Origin: Siphonodentalium dalli
Lineage: Eukaryota > Mollusca > Scaphopoda > Gadilida > Siphonodentaliidae
Reading direction: 5' to 3'
DNA length: 64,000 bases
NCBI GenBank assembly: GCA_032622095.1
Contig: CP136069.1
Span: forward strand, 167,826,394 to 167,890,393
Below the pieces are notes generated by a model. The model was not told the origin of the DNA, made no database searches, and was given only the letters and a program-made list of their open reading frames with translations. The first letter of the stretch is position 1. The number at the start of each line of letters is the position of its first letter. Below, piece after piece: positions 1 through 10,591 of this stretch. The position numbers and the translations under genes are program-made.

Positions 1-926
1 AAATATACGATCACTATCCCTTAAACATCATGCTTACATAAATACCTACTAAATTTTACCTAAACAAGAGTGATTGTGTTATAGAAGGCAGCATAATGCT
101 ACTGGCTAATCACACACAAATGGTATAAACGCTCTTTATTATTTCCAAATAAGGAATTGAGCAACAAAGAACGCTCTTTATGTTTACCATCATAATATAA
201 GGAAAGTAACTTGTTATGCTTGGTTTACATAACCAGGTCAGGCACATCCTGAATTCCACTACTATAGCCAAATGCCACTATTATAGTGATATTTGACTAT
301 AAAATATTCATGTTTCCTTTATTTGCGTCGGGAATAGAAGACGGCGCATACCAGTGCACAGCCAAATGTCACTCATATCAATATCGCAGCGAATGAACAG
401 TCTTCCGACAAAATTCGTTGTGCAATCTTTTGCGCCAGCTTTGATATTCGATAATATTATACTATTACTAATATATACCGTTCTAAATGACAATAGCAGG
501 ATGACTCAATCGCTCCTTCATAACAATATTTAAACTAATTACATGCTAATTGAGTTGCTTGTCGTGTGCCGTCACGATTACTAATTATCATGGTCAAACT
601 ATATGCATGGTATCGAGTTAGTGCGATCTGATTTTGAATAATATTTGTGGGAAATATGATTTTGGATTATCCCTCTTTTATCAAATTAACAAAACAGTAA
701 TGGTCAAATACCACTATAATAGTGGAATATCGCTATAATAGTGGAATTCAGGATGTGCCTGACCTGATAACAGTCGGTAAATTTACGACTATAACATAAT
801 GTTTATGAGATATTTCTCATTTGTATATTAACAAAGTCTGTCTATATTTGAATATTATTTCGTTTGTAGCGGTTTTTGACAGGTGGAAATATGTTCACAT
901 GATACCCACCAAAGGCCTTCATACCT
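1..926. mobile_element. TTAA-flanked MITE, family A copy 1 (left end outside window)
   Basis: This stretch aligns, minus a nested insertion, with the element at 45340-45860: both hold the same inner segments with AACGCTCTTTAT twice and a distal part with a G/T-rich TTTTTGACRG segment. It ends in ...CATACCT followed by TTAA at 927-930, matching the TTAA target seen at the complete copy. The left terminus should lie roughly 90 bp before the window. No open frame codes for a transposase, so it is non-autonomous. TTAA targets are used by piggyBac and Kolobok transposases; which one mobilised this is not decided here. Confidence 0.7.
234..766. mobile_element. MITE with CAGGTCAGGC termini and 5-bp target duplication ATAAC
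   Basis: The termini CAGGTCAGGCACATCCTGAA and their reverse complement lie at the two ends, and similarity between the ends runs about 65 bp. The direct repeat ATAAC flanks both sides (229-233 and 767-771). The related element at 45.3-45.9 kb has a single ATAAC at the corresponding place, which is the empty site. Subterminal copies of the palindrome CCACTATAATAGTGG occur at both ends. There is no coding potential. A 5-bp duplication is unusual among common MITE families, so I leave the superfamily open. Confidence 0.88.
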
Positions 927-930
927 TTAA

Positions 931-1315
931 GGTATACTACAACTGTTTTTCTTTTCAATAGCAGAATACAGAATGCTATTAAGAAGTGACACAAAACACA
1001 GAACATTTGTTTTAATTATAAGTATTAAGCAGTGGGAGATATGTGAGTCGCGGAAACCAGTTACGAAAGGCAATATTAAAATGATTTCTGTCAGAGAATA
1101 ATTGTTTACGTTCCAATGAATATGTACTGGAAACAAACTGCTCTGTAACAGACTTTCATAAACACAAATTATGTATTAATGATGATTAATGGTGTAACGA
1201 GATATTTCGTTCTTTAATGTCTCAAATGAAAGTGTCAATGACACTGTAGCTCAACTTTGAGAAGAAGTTAAATTTGTGTGATGGGCAATGAATGGAAAGA
1301 TTTAGAATTGAATTT
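931..1315. other. intergenic, nothing recognised
   Basis: AT-rich sequence between the first MITE and the satellite array. I see no coding, splice or repeat structure here. Confidence 0.5.
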
Positions 1316-3000
1316 GGAAATCCAAGATGGCCGCTGGCAGCCATGTTTTTTTGTCGGAATGTCCCCAAAATGATCCATTCTCATCTACATTCCAATTTCA
1401 ACAGCCATGAAAAATTTAATGATGATCAGACTAAAGGTACGACCAGTAGCCCGTGCTAAAGGATTTAGTCATACAAAGAATAAAATCCAAGATGGCTGCT
1501 GGCGGCCATGTTTTTTGGCCGAATGACCCAATAATGACTCGTTCCCATCTACATGTCATTATTAACATTCTTGACAAATTTTATGATGATCAGACTAAAG
1601 GTACGACCTGTAGCCTGTGATAAAGAATTTAGTCATACAAAGAGTAAAATCCAAGATGGCTGCCATGTTTTTGGGTCAAATGATCCCAAAATGACTCGTT
1701 CCCATCTACATGTCATTATTAACATTCTTGACAAATTTTATGATGATCAGACTGAAAGTACGACCTGTAGCCCGTTCTAAAGAATTTAGTCATACAAAGA
1801 GTTAAATCCAAGATGGCTGCCGGCGACCATGTTTTTTGGCCGAATAACCCCAAAATTACTCGTTCCCATCTACATGTCAATATTATCATCCATGACAAGT
1901 TTCATGATGATCAGACGAACAGTACGACCTGTGGACCGTGCTAATGGATTAAATTTTGAAATCCAAGATGGCCACTGGCGGCCATGTTTTTTGTCTGAAT
2001 GACCCCAAAATGACTCGTTCCCATCTACATTCCAATTTCAACAGCCATGACAAATTATATGATGATCAGACTAAAGGTACGACCTGTAGCCTGTGCTAAA
2101 GGATTTAGTCATACAAAGAGTAAAATCCAAGATGGCTGCTGGCGGCCATATTTATTGACCGAATAACCCCAAAATGACTCGTTCCCATCTACATGTCATT
2201 ATTAACATTTTTGACAAATGTTATGATGATCAGACTAAAAGTATGACCTGTAGCCCGTGCTAAAGAATTTAGTCATACAAAGAGTAAAATCCAAGATGGC
2301 TGCTGGCGGCCATGTTTTCGGGTCGAATGACCCCAAAATTACTCGTTCCCATCTACATGTCATTGTTAATATCCATGACAAATTTTATGTTGATCAGGCT
2401 GAAGGTACGACCGGCAGCCCGTGCTAAAGAATTTAGGCATACAAAGAGTAAAATCCAAGATGGCTGCTGGCGGCCATTTTTTCTGGCCGAATAACCCCAA
2501 AATTACTCATTCCCATCTAAATGTCAATATTATCATCCATGACAAATTTCATGATGATCAGACAAACAGTACGACCTGTGGCCCGTGCTAATGGATTAAA
2601 TTTTTAAATCCAAGATGGCCACTGGCGGCCATGTTTTTTTGTCAGAATGACCCCAAAATGACTCGTTCCCATCTAAATTCCAATTTCAACAGCCATGACA
2701 AATTTTATGATGATCAGACTAAAGGTACGACCCGTAGCCCGTGCTAAAGATTTAGTCATACAAAGAGTAAAATCCAAAATGGCTGTTGGCGGCCAGGTTT
2801 TTTGGCCGAATGACCCCAAAATAACTCGTTCCCATCTACATGTCATTATTAACATTCTTGACAAATTTCATGATGATCAGACAAACAGTACGACCTGCAG
2901 CCCGTGCTAATGGATTGAATTTTGAAATCCAAGATGGCCACTGGCGGCCATGTTTTTTTTCCCGAATGATCCCAAAATTAATTATTCTAGTCTAAATATT
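1316..3000 (+). repeat. satellite array, 164/155-bp monomers (about 11 units)
   Basis: The motif CCAAGATGGC recurs at about 1322, 1487, 1651, 1808, 1963, 2127, 2291, 2455, 2610, 2774 (variant) and 2929. Spacings alternate between about 164 and about 155 bp because two monomer types are mixed: one carries a TTTAGTCATACAAAGAG segment and the other a shorter ATGGATTAAATTTT segment. All short open frames here are by-products of the repeat. The array resumes at 4367-4420 after an insertion. Degenerate relatives occur near 19.5 and 29.5 kb. Confidence 0.92.
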
Positions 3001-3040
3001 GATGTCTATGGGAGGCCAAATTCACATTTAATAATGAATT

Positions 3041-3168
3041 GCGCTTAAGCGCTAATACCACATATTGTGCTTAAGTGCAAATAGGGCATTTACGCTTAAG
3101 CGCAATTAATTGCACTTAAGCGCAATCAATCGCGCTTAAGCGCAATCAATCGCGCTTAAGCGCAATTG
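3041..3168. repeat. left subterminal array of GCGCTTAAGCGC palindromes
   Basis: About six copies, some degenerate, of the self-complementary 12-mer GCGCTTAAGCGC, each embedded in a TTGCGCTTAAGCGCAAT context and spaced by about 17-20 bp after the inverted-repeat terminus. Confidence 0.85.
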
Positions 3169-3475
3169 TGACTACTATCTAACCTACCCATAAACTATTA
3201 GCATGACCTGGTGTATCACCTAGCAACACAAGATGAGCATTGGGCTAATTTTGACCTGTACTCAACAGTCAAACTGTGAGTATGTGTTCAACAAGGAGAA
3301 TCCCCTAATTACATATTATCAGCATCGCTCTATCCAAAGAATTGATGTCGCCTTCCCGGAACTCTAGTAATGTTTTGTATGATGTTTTTAATGTATTTTT
3401 GCACAGATTTTAGCCTTTACTATGGTAATATCCTATACATGCATGCGTTGTCACTGCATGAGGACTTTCTTACCT

Positions 3476-3693
3476 CATACAGTAATGCTCTATTTAATCG
3501 ACTTCTTAACCACAGCAGAATTATGGGTAACTTTTCAGGATTTAGTTGGAAATATGGCTTGTTGCCATTCATCGAAAAGCTCTCGAGAGCTTTCCGATGA
3601 ATGGCAACAAGCCATATTTCCGACTAAATCCTGAAAAGTTATCCATAATTCTGCTGTGGTTAAGGAGTCGATTAATTAGAGCATTACTGTATG
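3476..3693. repeat. 109-bp-arm palindrome, no spacer
   Basis: Arms of 109 bp meet at CTC|GAG between 3584 and 3585 and stay in register, with only scattered mismatches, until both ends break at the same distance. It would extrude as a long cruciform or be transcribed as a long hairpin. It lies in the middle of the 3007-4360 element. The two open frames across it are shadows of the inverted repeat. Confidence 0.92.
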
Positions 3694-3937
3694 GTTTACT
3701 TATTGACTTAAATCAGGGGGAAAAAACCCTATTTTCATATTATCAGCATCCCTGTCCAAAAAATGGTGTGTAATTACTGGAGCTTTGGTGTCTCAGTCCT
3801 GAAGCTCTAGTTTTTCTTATTAAATCAGCAGCTCTTGCACAAATCTATAGTATTTCCATGATCATATAGTGTGAATGTGGTGTCACCGAGGGCTTGCTTC
3901 CCTCATATGGTGTGCCTGTATACTCGAAAATTGAAGA

Positions 3938-4075
3938 AAATCAATGTCGCCCCGACTAATACAGAAAGTAATGCTATTGCAAGTAGCCCCAACTAATATA
4001 TACCGAAGATAATATAATGCTATCACGAATCGCTCCAACTAAAACAGAAGGTGATACTATTGCGAGTCAGCCATT
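3938..4075 (+). repeat. short tandem repeat, about 3 degenerate units
   Basis: Segments of the form CGCCCCGACTAATACAGAAG...GCTATTGC recur three times at roughly 50-60 bp spacing inside the inverted-repeat element. Confidence 0.55.
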
Positions 4076-4209
4076 TTGATAAAGAAGTTGGGCTAGCTCC
4101 CTACCCATCCAAACCAATGAAACCAAGAAGTGACATGTCAATAGGAATTAATGCTAAGTTATGGAGAAACCTATTTATTCACCAGGGGTGTTTTGTTACA
4201 TATAACCAT

Positions 4210-4332
4210 GAATTGCGCTTAAGCGCAATTAATTGTGCTTAAGCGCAATTAATTGTGCTTAAGCGCAATTGATTGCGCTTAAGCGTAATTGATTGCGCTT
4301 AAGCGCAATTGATTGCGCTTAAGCGCAATTGA
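4210..4332. repeat. right subterminal array of GCGCTTAAGCGC palindromes
   Basis: Six near-identical copies of the palindrome separated by AATTGATT or AATTAATT spacers, mirroring the left array. They are better preserved than on the left. Confidence 0.88.
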
Positions 4333-4524
4333 TTATTAAATGTGAATTTGGCCTCCCATAGATGTCAACAGCTATGACAAATTTCATAATGATCCGACCA
4401 AAGGTACGACCTGTAGCCTGCATTGTTGACGCCTTACGTACACACATACACACGGACGACAAAGCCATGGCAATATCTCAAACTTTACAAAGTAAAGTTG
4501 AGCTAAAAATAGGGGTGGGGATGT

Positions 4525-5065
4525 TTTGATCTCTAGTTTAACGACATTTTTCGGTCTTTGCAATTTAACGACATTTTCGGTCTTTAACAGTTTAATGGGG
4601 GCCCCCGGTGGTCCAGTCGGTAGAGTGCCAGGTGAAATACGTCGTCCCAGGCCGTCCAGCGCGGACGAAGCTGGTTCGAACCACACCATAGGGAGGGTGA
4701 CCGGAATCGTGTATCTGGGCAAGTTTTTCAATTGCTTTCCGGGGGTCGGTGGTTTCTACACTTCCCGGTGAAATTGAGCCTCTGCGTGGTCTTTCCTCCA
4801 CCTGTAAAATTGACAACGTCGTGTGTGGCCTAGCGGCTAGAATAACGATAAACCCTAATAAACAACAGCAATAACAATTAATAGTTTAATGACATTTTTC
4901 GGTCTTTATAATATCTCAAGATATCGGGGGTATTTGGATCTCTAGTTTAACGACATTTTTCGGTCTTTATAGTTTAACGACATTTTTCGGTCTTTAATAT
5001 CTCAAGATAGAGGGGCCCTTAGGGGGTATTTGGATCTCTAGTTTAACGACATTTTTCGGTCTTTG
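4525..5065 (+). repeat. short-motif array (ACGACATTTTTCGGTC)
   Basis: The motif TTTAACGACATTTTTCGG, followed by TCTTT, occurs about six times (near 4545, 4570, 4888, 4945, 4975 and 5045), often preceded by ATCTCTAG and followed by ATATCTCAAGATA. A SINE interrupts the array. Confidence 0.8.
4598..4882 (+). mobile_element. tRNA-derived SINE, family 1
   Basis: The head carries RNA polymerase III box A (TGGTCCAGTCGG, 4609-4620) and box B (GGTTCGAACC, 4673-4682), and the tail is A-rich with AATAA iterations. The target duplication AGTTTAATG flanks it (4589-4597, 4883-4891) and restores the surrounding motif array. A second member, 282 bp and inverted, lies at 50456-50737 with its own 12-bp duplication. 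Open frames across it are not genes. Confidence 0.9.
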
Positions 5066-5845
5066 ATAGCAAAATGGAAGAAGTACATATTTGGAAGATG
5101 TGTGGCCCTAAAAAGGAAAGTTGTTTGGTGGTCTTGAAATGCAGTTTTTCTTAACAGTCTTCCTTGATTAAAGTGATGTGAAACACTCCGGCAGACACCG
5201 GGCAGAGTGATCAAATAAATAGAAATTAAGAATAATCTTTCTCAAAGTAGTTATTTGTTACGAATATTAATCCAAATGGATGTTACACAACGTCATTCTT
5301 ATATATTAGTTAAATGCAATGACTCTCGATGGCAAAATGATTTTTGTTTAATTACAGCCGATAGTTGCGCCCCGAATCAAGATGTAAATATTTACAATTT
5401 GGAGTAGTTCAGACGATGTTCTATATGAAGTGGTGTGGTAGATCTTTTTGGAAATTTTCAGTGATGTTAGTAGAATGATAACATTCCCCACGTTGGAAAA
5501 GTGCCTGAGCACTAACTTATCAATTTCTCGCTGTCGAAAAAGTCCATAACATGTCTTTAAACATATATATAAATCTCCGAAAAAAAAATTCTAAAGCATT
5601 AAACGATTTGCTATATTTCCAGGGCATATATTTCATCTGATTTTGCGAGAATCCATATATACTTTTTCACGAGAATCCAGGGTAATTTGCGGGAATCTAG
5701 ATTTGGATTCTCGCCGAAATATAAGCCCAGATTTCACTCTGAAGTGTGCCTAAATGGCATAAATTGTACCGTGGTTCCCATGTTCGCTATAAACTAGCTT
5801 GAAATTGACAAACCAATGAATTTTTTTTCTTCAGAAAATTTACAT
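5066..5845. other. intergenic, nothing recognised
   Basis: No gene-like frame, splice pair or strong repeat is visible. One G/A-rich stretch repeats GAGAATC at 5650-5710, only a few times. Confidence 0.5.
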
Positions 5846-6904
5846 TTTTATGACTCGCGACATAATTGTCACCAATAAAAACAAATTTGATTCATCGTGG
5901 AAGTTAGTCGGTGACTATAAATAATGTCACCATTCAACTGAATGTTGTTGAATTCTATTGAGATGTGGAGCAGACAATATATTGGGAGGCTCCATAGCAT
6001 GAGGCCCCCACCCCCTTTTTCGTACGCCGTATTCCATGCCCTGTTATAAGGTACGCCGTATTCCGGCCCCTCTGTTAGGAGGTATTCGGTATTCCAAAAA
6101 TACCGGTATTCGTACGCCGACCTTCCAAAAAATGAAGTTTTCATATATTTTTATGTATTCCATATGGCTGTTAACTGGTATTCCGTATTCCAACTTCTGT
6201 GTTAAGTGGTATTCCGTATTCCATGGGGGTGGGGTGGGGTGGGGGCCTCTAGCATCCGCTCCTCAATCCTTACCAGATGTCAGTAGAAGTTTCCCATTTC
6301 ATTATTCCAGTTCTTTAGCAATCTTAATCATTATAATTATGTAATGCCCTGACCATGCTTAATACTAGCTTGAAATTGGCGAAACAATGATTTTTTTTTC
6401 GTCAGAAAATTTACATTTTTATGACTCGCGACATAATTGAGACCAATAAAAACAAATTTGATTCATCGTGGAAGTTAGTCGGTGACTATAAATAATGTCA
6501 CCATTCAACTGAATGTTGTTGAGCATATTTCAACCAATTTTTGAAGTTTAAATGAATATTTTATTCACACTCAAAGTAAAATTGACAAATTTCAGGATTT
6601 TAGCCTGCTTTGTTGGGACCAAATATTTGTTGTGCACACTGAAGGAACGTCTACCATATTTTATGACTCGCGACATAATTGTCACCAATAAAAACAAATT
6701 TGATTCATCGTGGAAGTTAGTCGGTGACTATAAATAATGTCACCATTCAACTGAATGTTGTTGAGCATATTTCAACCAATTTTTGAAGTTTAAATGAATA
6801 TTTTATTCACACTCAAAGTAAAATTGACAAATTTCAGGATTTTGTTTAGCCTGCTTCGTTGGGACCAAATATTTGTTGTGCACACTGAAGGAACGTCTAC
6901 TCGA
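5846..6904 (+). repeat. three copies of a local repeat, two in 242-bp tandem
   Basis: A segment of about 105 bp beginning ATGACTCGCGACATAATTG and ending near CTGAATGTTGTTGA occurs at 5850, 6421 and 6663. The last two copies are tandem at 242 bp and include a longer shared downstream part (CAAATATTTGTTGTGCACAC). Between the first and second copies (6005-6245) is a degenerate array of GTATTCCGTATTCC words. Frames across these are repeat shadows. Confidence 0.82.
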
Positions 6905-8392
6905 TAGGCCAGATTATGCCCTGACCATGCTATAAAGTATTAAACTAGCTTGAAATTGACAAAAATATGAATTTTTTTGGTTGAACAAATTTACATGGGA
7001 ATCTCCATAGAAAACGGTTATATTTCGATAAAAACGAAAGTAATGCGAAATGAGAGTCGGCTCAGGTACTGTACACCACAATCGGAATTGTGGAATGTAA
7101 ACACCCATTACCTTTTGTGAGAATAACACAAGCGCAGACTTGATCAAAGTAATGCAATACACAACAACAAATAGGATAAAACTGATATAAACACGGAAGC
7201 TATAGATTTATGGTCACTAAAAAGTGTACTCCAGCCCCGGCTCGACTCGGAGAAAATGTGTGAAATACCGAGCAATAATCTTAACATAAAAATCAGAAAG
7301 ATTTTCATGATCGAACTGCGGACCTGATAATTATCGAAATATTTAGTCGAATTAATTTTTAATTAGTTAATCACATGATTTAGACATCAACACACTCTTA
7401 AAGACGCAATACACCGCCATCTAATGTCGTTATTTAACTGGGTCGGTGTTTGTTGTTAACCATCGTTCATTGCTTCGTTTTTAGGAAGACCATTGTATCT
7501 GTTTTGCGCATGCGCAAGTCACTTTCCATATTTGGAATTTCCATATATGGGATTTGTGTTAACCTCAATACCGATCGATACCGATCAAGCTACAACATAT
7601 AACCACGCAATTATCTTAGCATAAAAATAAGATATATTGTAATTTATGCAACTACGACCCTGGTAACCCTGATAACTAATAAAATATACCGGCCAATTCA
7701 TTTTAAGATCGTTATTTCACTTTGCTTTAGCCATAAATACACTCTTAAACGCACATAAACGACCCATTGGCGTTAAATTAAATATACTCGGTATTTATTA
7801 TATTAGTTTTTTATTGCTCAGTATAGAGTTAGACCCTTGACACCTGTCAATACATTTGGGCTGAATTCATATGATGCGGTATTATTCCTCGAAATAAACA
7901 ACAAAGCAGTCGTTACTTCGAAATGTCGTTTGGGCTAACATTTACACAAATCCCCCGCGTGTTCTCCTCAATTGGCACGCAGGTTCTCAGTCGGCACACA
8001 GGTTATCCCAGAAAGTGGTGTGAAATAAACACCCAAGGTTTGGGTGAAATGAAAATCTGCGTACCAAGCAACACCACGGTGTGGCGTAATAATACGCCTT
8101 GTTGTTGGGTCTCTATAATGTTTGATCCGCACGGTGGGTCCGCTGTGGTCGCGACCTTGTGGCTGGGCGTATATAATATTATGATTATTTTCAACGCACT
8201 TGTGGTGCATTATGTTAATAAAATTAGCCCACAAATATGGACTTACTTGATATTTTCAATTGTTTTTTTTTTTAATTTTATATACTGTACTGATTGCATA
8301 TACCATACTTACGCGGTCTCTCGCGAAACGATAATTCGTTCTACCTTCTATGTCGTATATTGGTAGTAATATTTGCAGCGGAGAACTCTTAA
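6905..8392. other. intergenic with a diverged duplication
   Basis: Two old tandem copies can be aligned at about 7265-7470 and 7595-7800 (shared words: CATAAAAAT, GATAATTA/GATAACTA, ACACTCTTAAA). The frames at 7923-8366 have no recognisable domain and overlapping frames exist on both strands, so I do not call a gene. Confidence 0.5.
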
Positions 8393-8396
8393 TTAA

Positions 8397-8857
8397 GGGT
8401 GCTCGGTCCGATCGGGGGGTCCTGTATTGCTATTTCTTTGGTTTTGGGTGTGGGGGTGTTTGGTTCGGGTCGGGGAGCCCGCCGGTCGGGGCTAGGAGGG
8501 GTTGGGTGTCGGTTTTTGGGGTCTGTCAATTTTCGGGGATCTATCCCGGGAGTTGGTGGTTTCGTGTGGTCGGGGCGGGGGGGGTTGCGGGTTTGGGATG
8601 GATGTCTCTGGAATCGAGTGGTTATTATTGTTAATGGTAGGCACTTGGTTTTGGAATTGTCCGTCTTATGCCTGCGGTTTGTTCGCTTGGATCGCGTGGT
8701 TCTGTTGGCTTGTGGGGGATCTCCGGGGGTTGGTGGACTTGGGGAATCGATATCTGATCGTTCTGGGCTTTGGTGGGTGTGTTCCTCGACTCTAGTCGGA
8801 TATCCCCCCCCCCGGCCGGGGTGGTGTTGCGGGGACCTCTGGTCGGATTGAGTACCT
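8397..8857. mobile_element. TTAA-flanked MITE, family B copy 1
   Basis: The ends GGGTGCTCGGTCCGATCGG and (reverse complement of the right end) AGGTACTCAATCCGACCAGA form imperfect terminal inverted repeats of about 30 bp, directly bounded by TTAA on both sides (8393-8396, 8858-8861). The interior is strongly G/T-rich on this strand, which generates long spurious frames on both strands. The second copy is at 23711-24119. Confidence 0.85.
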
Positions 8858-8861
8858 TTAA

Positions 8862-9551
8862 TATAAAACCCAATGTTACAAGTAATTAGTCTGATAATTG
8901 CGTTGTTGGGAAAATTCGGTCTGGATTTCGCGCCTGGTGTGGTGCCCATAACCGGCAGTGCACGGCCGGTGCTTCCGGGTGTGGGGGGTGATTCCGGGTA
9001 CGGAATTTTTTCGGATTTTTTTTTTTTTCGAAACCATTTATGTATATTGTTGCTGCTATACCTATTAATAACAGAATATAAACACTAGCAAAATTTGGAT
9101 CATATCATTAATAGAATTTACATAAAGCCTCAATTTATATAAACTAGAATTACGTGTGCTGTCAGGCGTAGCATTTTGTTACCAAAGTGACATATACTTA
9201 AGTATGGGACATTATACTTGGATCAATAATTGCTATAGTTTTGTCATATACTGGGGTTTGGGGTAATGATAGTTTACTTCTGTTTTGTCTTGATTTTTGC
9301 AGATGATACGACATCTTCGTATTATAGGCAATATCGAGTGGGGTACCTGGAAGGTGGATTTAGTCATGCTAGCCTGCTTTGTGGGATAGCGTCGCTGAAC
9401 TTTCCCTCTGGGGATCTCATTCTGCAAATGCCATGTATCATGTTTTGTACCTCAATTACGATATTTGATTTTTATTCAGTTAGTTCTAGACATTCAATAT
9501 TTCACTACAAGTTCACTATAACAATAGACTGTACTTGTTATATTCTTGACA
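8862..9551. other. GC-rich tail then AT-rich intergenic; possible LINE 5' region
   Basis: 8935-9000 is G/C-rich and resembles the MITE interior in composition. 9100-9551 leads into the LINE start and may hold its 5' untranslated region, but I cannot set the boundary. Confidence 0.4.
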
Positions 9552-10531
9552 ATGGCTGAGACTAATTCAGAGTGCACTGTGGCACTCGGCACGTGAGATG
9601 AAGATCCCAATTATAACCTGAAAAAACTTATCTCTGGTCCAGGGGGACTAGACTTTGGCGAACACGAAGATGAGAATATCTTAAAAATACCCAATTGTCA
9701 GTACTTTTCTCCAAAATCGTTTCATGATAACGTATCTACAAGTGATGACTGTCTATCTGTTTTTCACCCGAACTGTCAAAGTCTGAATTTGCACTGGGAT
9801 GATTTTAATACTCTAATGTTTGAATTACAAAATAATAAATCAAAATTTGGAGTTATTGGCCTAACTGAAATCTTCAGGACTCCGGATAGTATTGATTTTC
9901 CACTTAATGGATACCATCCATTAATTAAACGGTGACGTCCGGATGGAGATGACTGTCATGGCGGTGTTGGTATGTACATTCGAAATGACTTATCTTATAA
10001 AATCAGAGAAGATTTAACAACATTTATTCCTCATGTATTTGAGTCACTTTTTGTTGAACTGTTGACAAATAAAATTACAACGTATATAATTGGAACAATT
10101 TATAGGCCTAATACAGCACCAAAAGCGGACCTAGATAAATTTATCAACCTTATGAATGAGAAAATGGACCAAACCAATAGAGAACATAAAAAAATAGTTT
10201 TATGGGAGATTTCAACATTGACTTATTGAAATACGGTAGACATGATAAAACTAACAATTTTCTTAATTATGTCTTTGCCTCTTGTTTCCTCCCAACAATA
10301 ACAAAACCAACTAGAGTGTCAGACTTCACTGCTACTCTGATAGATCAGATTTTAATAAATGAATCAACTATGGATTATAAAACGGGTATTATACTAAGTG
10401 ATATATCTGACCACTTCGGTACTTTCCTCTGTTATAAGAGTAACAGAAATAAATCTTGCCCAAAAGCTAAAATAGAATACCGGTGGAACTATAATAATGA
10501 AAATATATCATGCTTTAAACGACTACTGTGA
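9552..10531 (+). pseudogene. LINE endonuclease domain, broken
   Basis: The first ATG is at 9552. In-frame TGA codons occur at 9594 and 9933, both of the kind a decayed CGA would give. The frame shifts by one base near 10200 and then continues as MGDFNIDLL...DQILI...SDISDHF, the typical C-terminal half of LINE endonucleases (GDFN and SDH motifs visible). The upstream part has GLTEIF, the NCQSL-like N-terminal strand and GTIYRPN. Confidence 0.85.
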
Positions 10532-10591
10532 ACGGCTAATTATAATAGTGTTGTAGGACGAACGTGTCCACAGGAGTCATATAAATCATTT

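Larger units (their letters stand above)
3007..4360. mobile_element. 1.35-kb inverted-repeat element with palindromic subterminal arrays
   Basis: The left end TATGGGAGGCCAAATTCACA is repeated inverted at the right end, and the match continues through TTTAATAAT into iterated GCGCTTAAGCGC palindromes. The direct repeat GATGTC flanks both sides (3001-3006, 4361-4366), and the satellite continues in register outside, so this is an insertion into the array. The centre contains a 218-bp perfect-register palindrome and short tandem copies. There is no transposase frame. The superfamily is unknown: six-base duplications are rare, and the subterminal palindromes could be transposase-binding sites (inference). 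Confidence 0.85.

Noticed and set aside
1553-2910. Series of 60-75-residue frames
   Set aside because: They repeat with the satellite period and exist on both strands, so they are shadows of the array.
4609-4682. Functional tRNA gene
   Set aside because: Boxes A and B are present but no cloverleaf with an acceptor stem can be folded; it is the head of a SINE with target duplications.
4592-4816. Frames on both strands with Cys and Pro residues
   Set aside because: They cover the SINE with polymerase III boxes and its duplication; not protein coding.
7923-8366. 147-residue plus-strand frame
   Set aside because: Three long frames overlap on both strands in the same bases and none has a recognisable motif.
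8389-8949. 186-residue minus-strand and 150-residue plus-strand overlapping frames
   Set aside because: Both lie in the G/T-skewed interior of a TTAA MITE; the protein readings are Pro/Thr/Arg- or Gly/Trp-rich by composition only.
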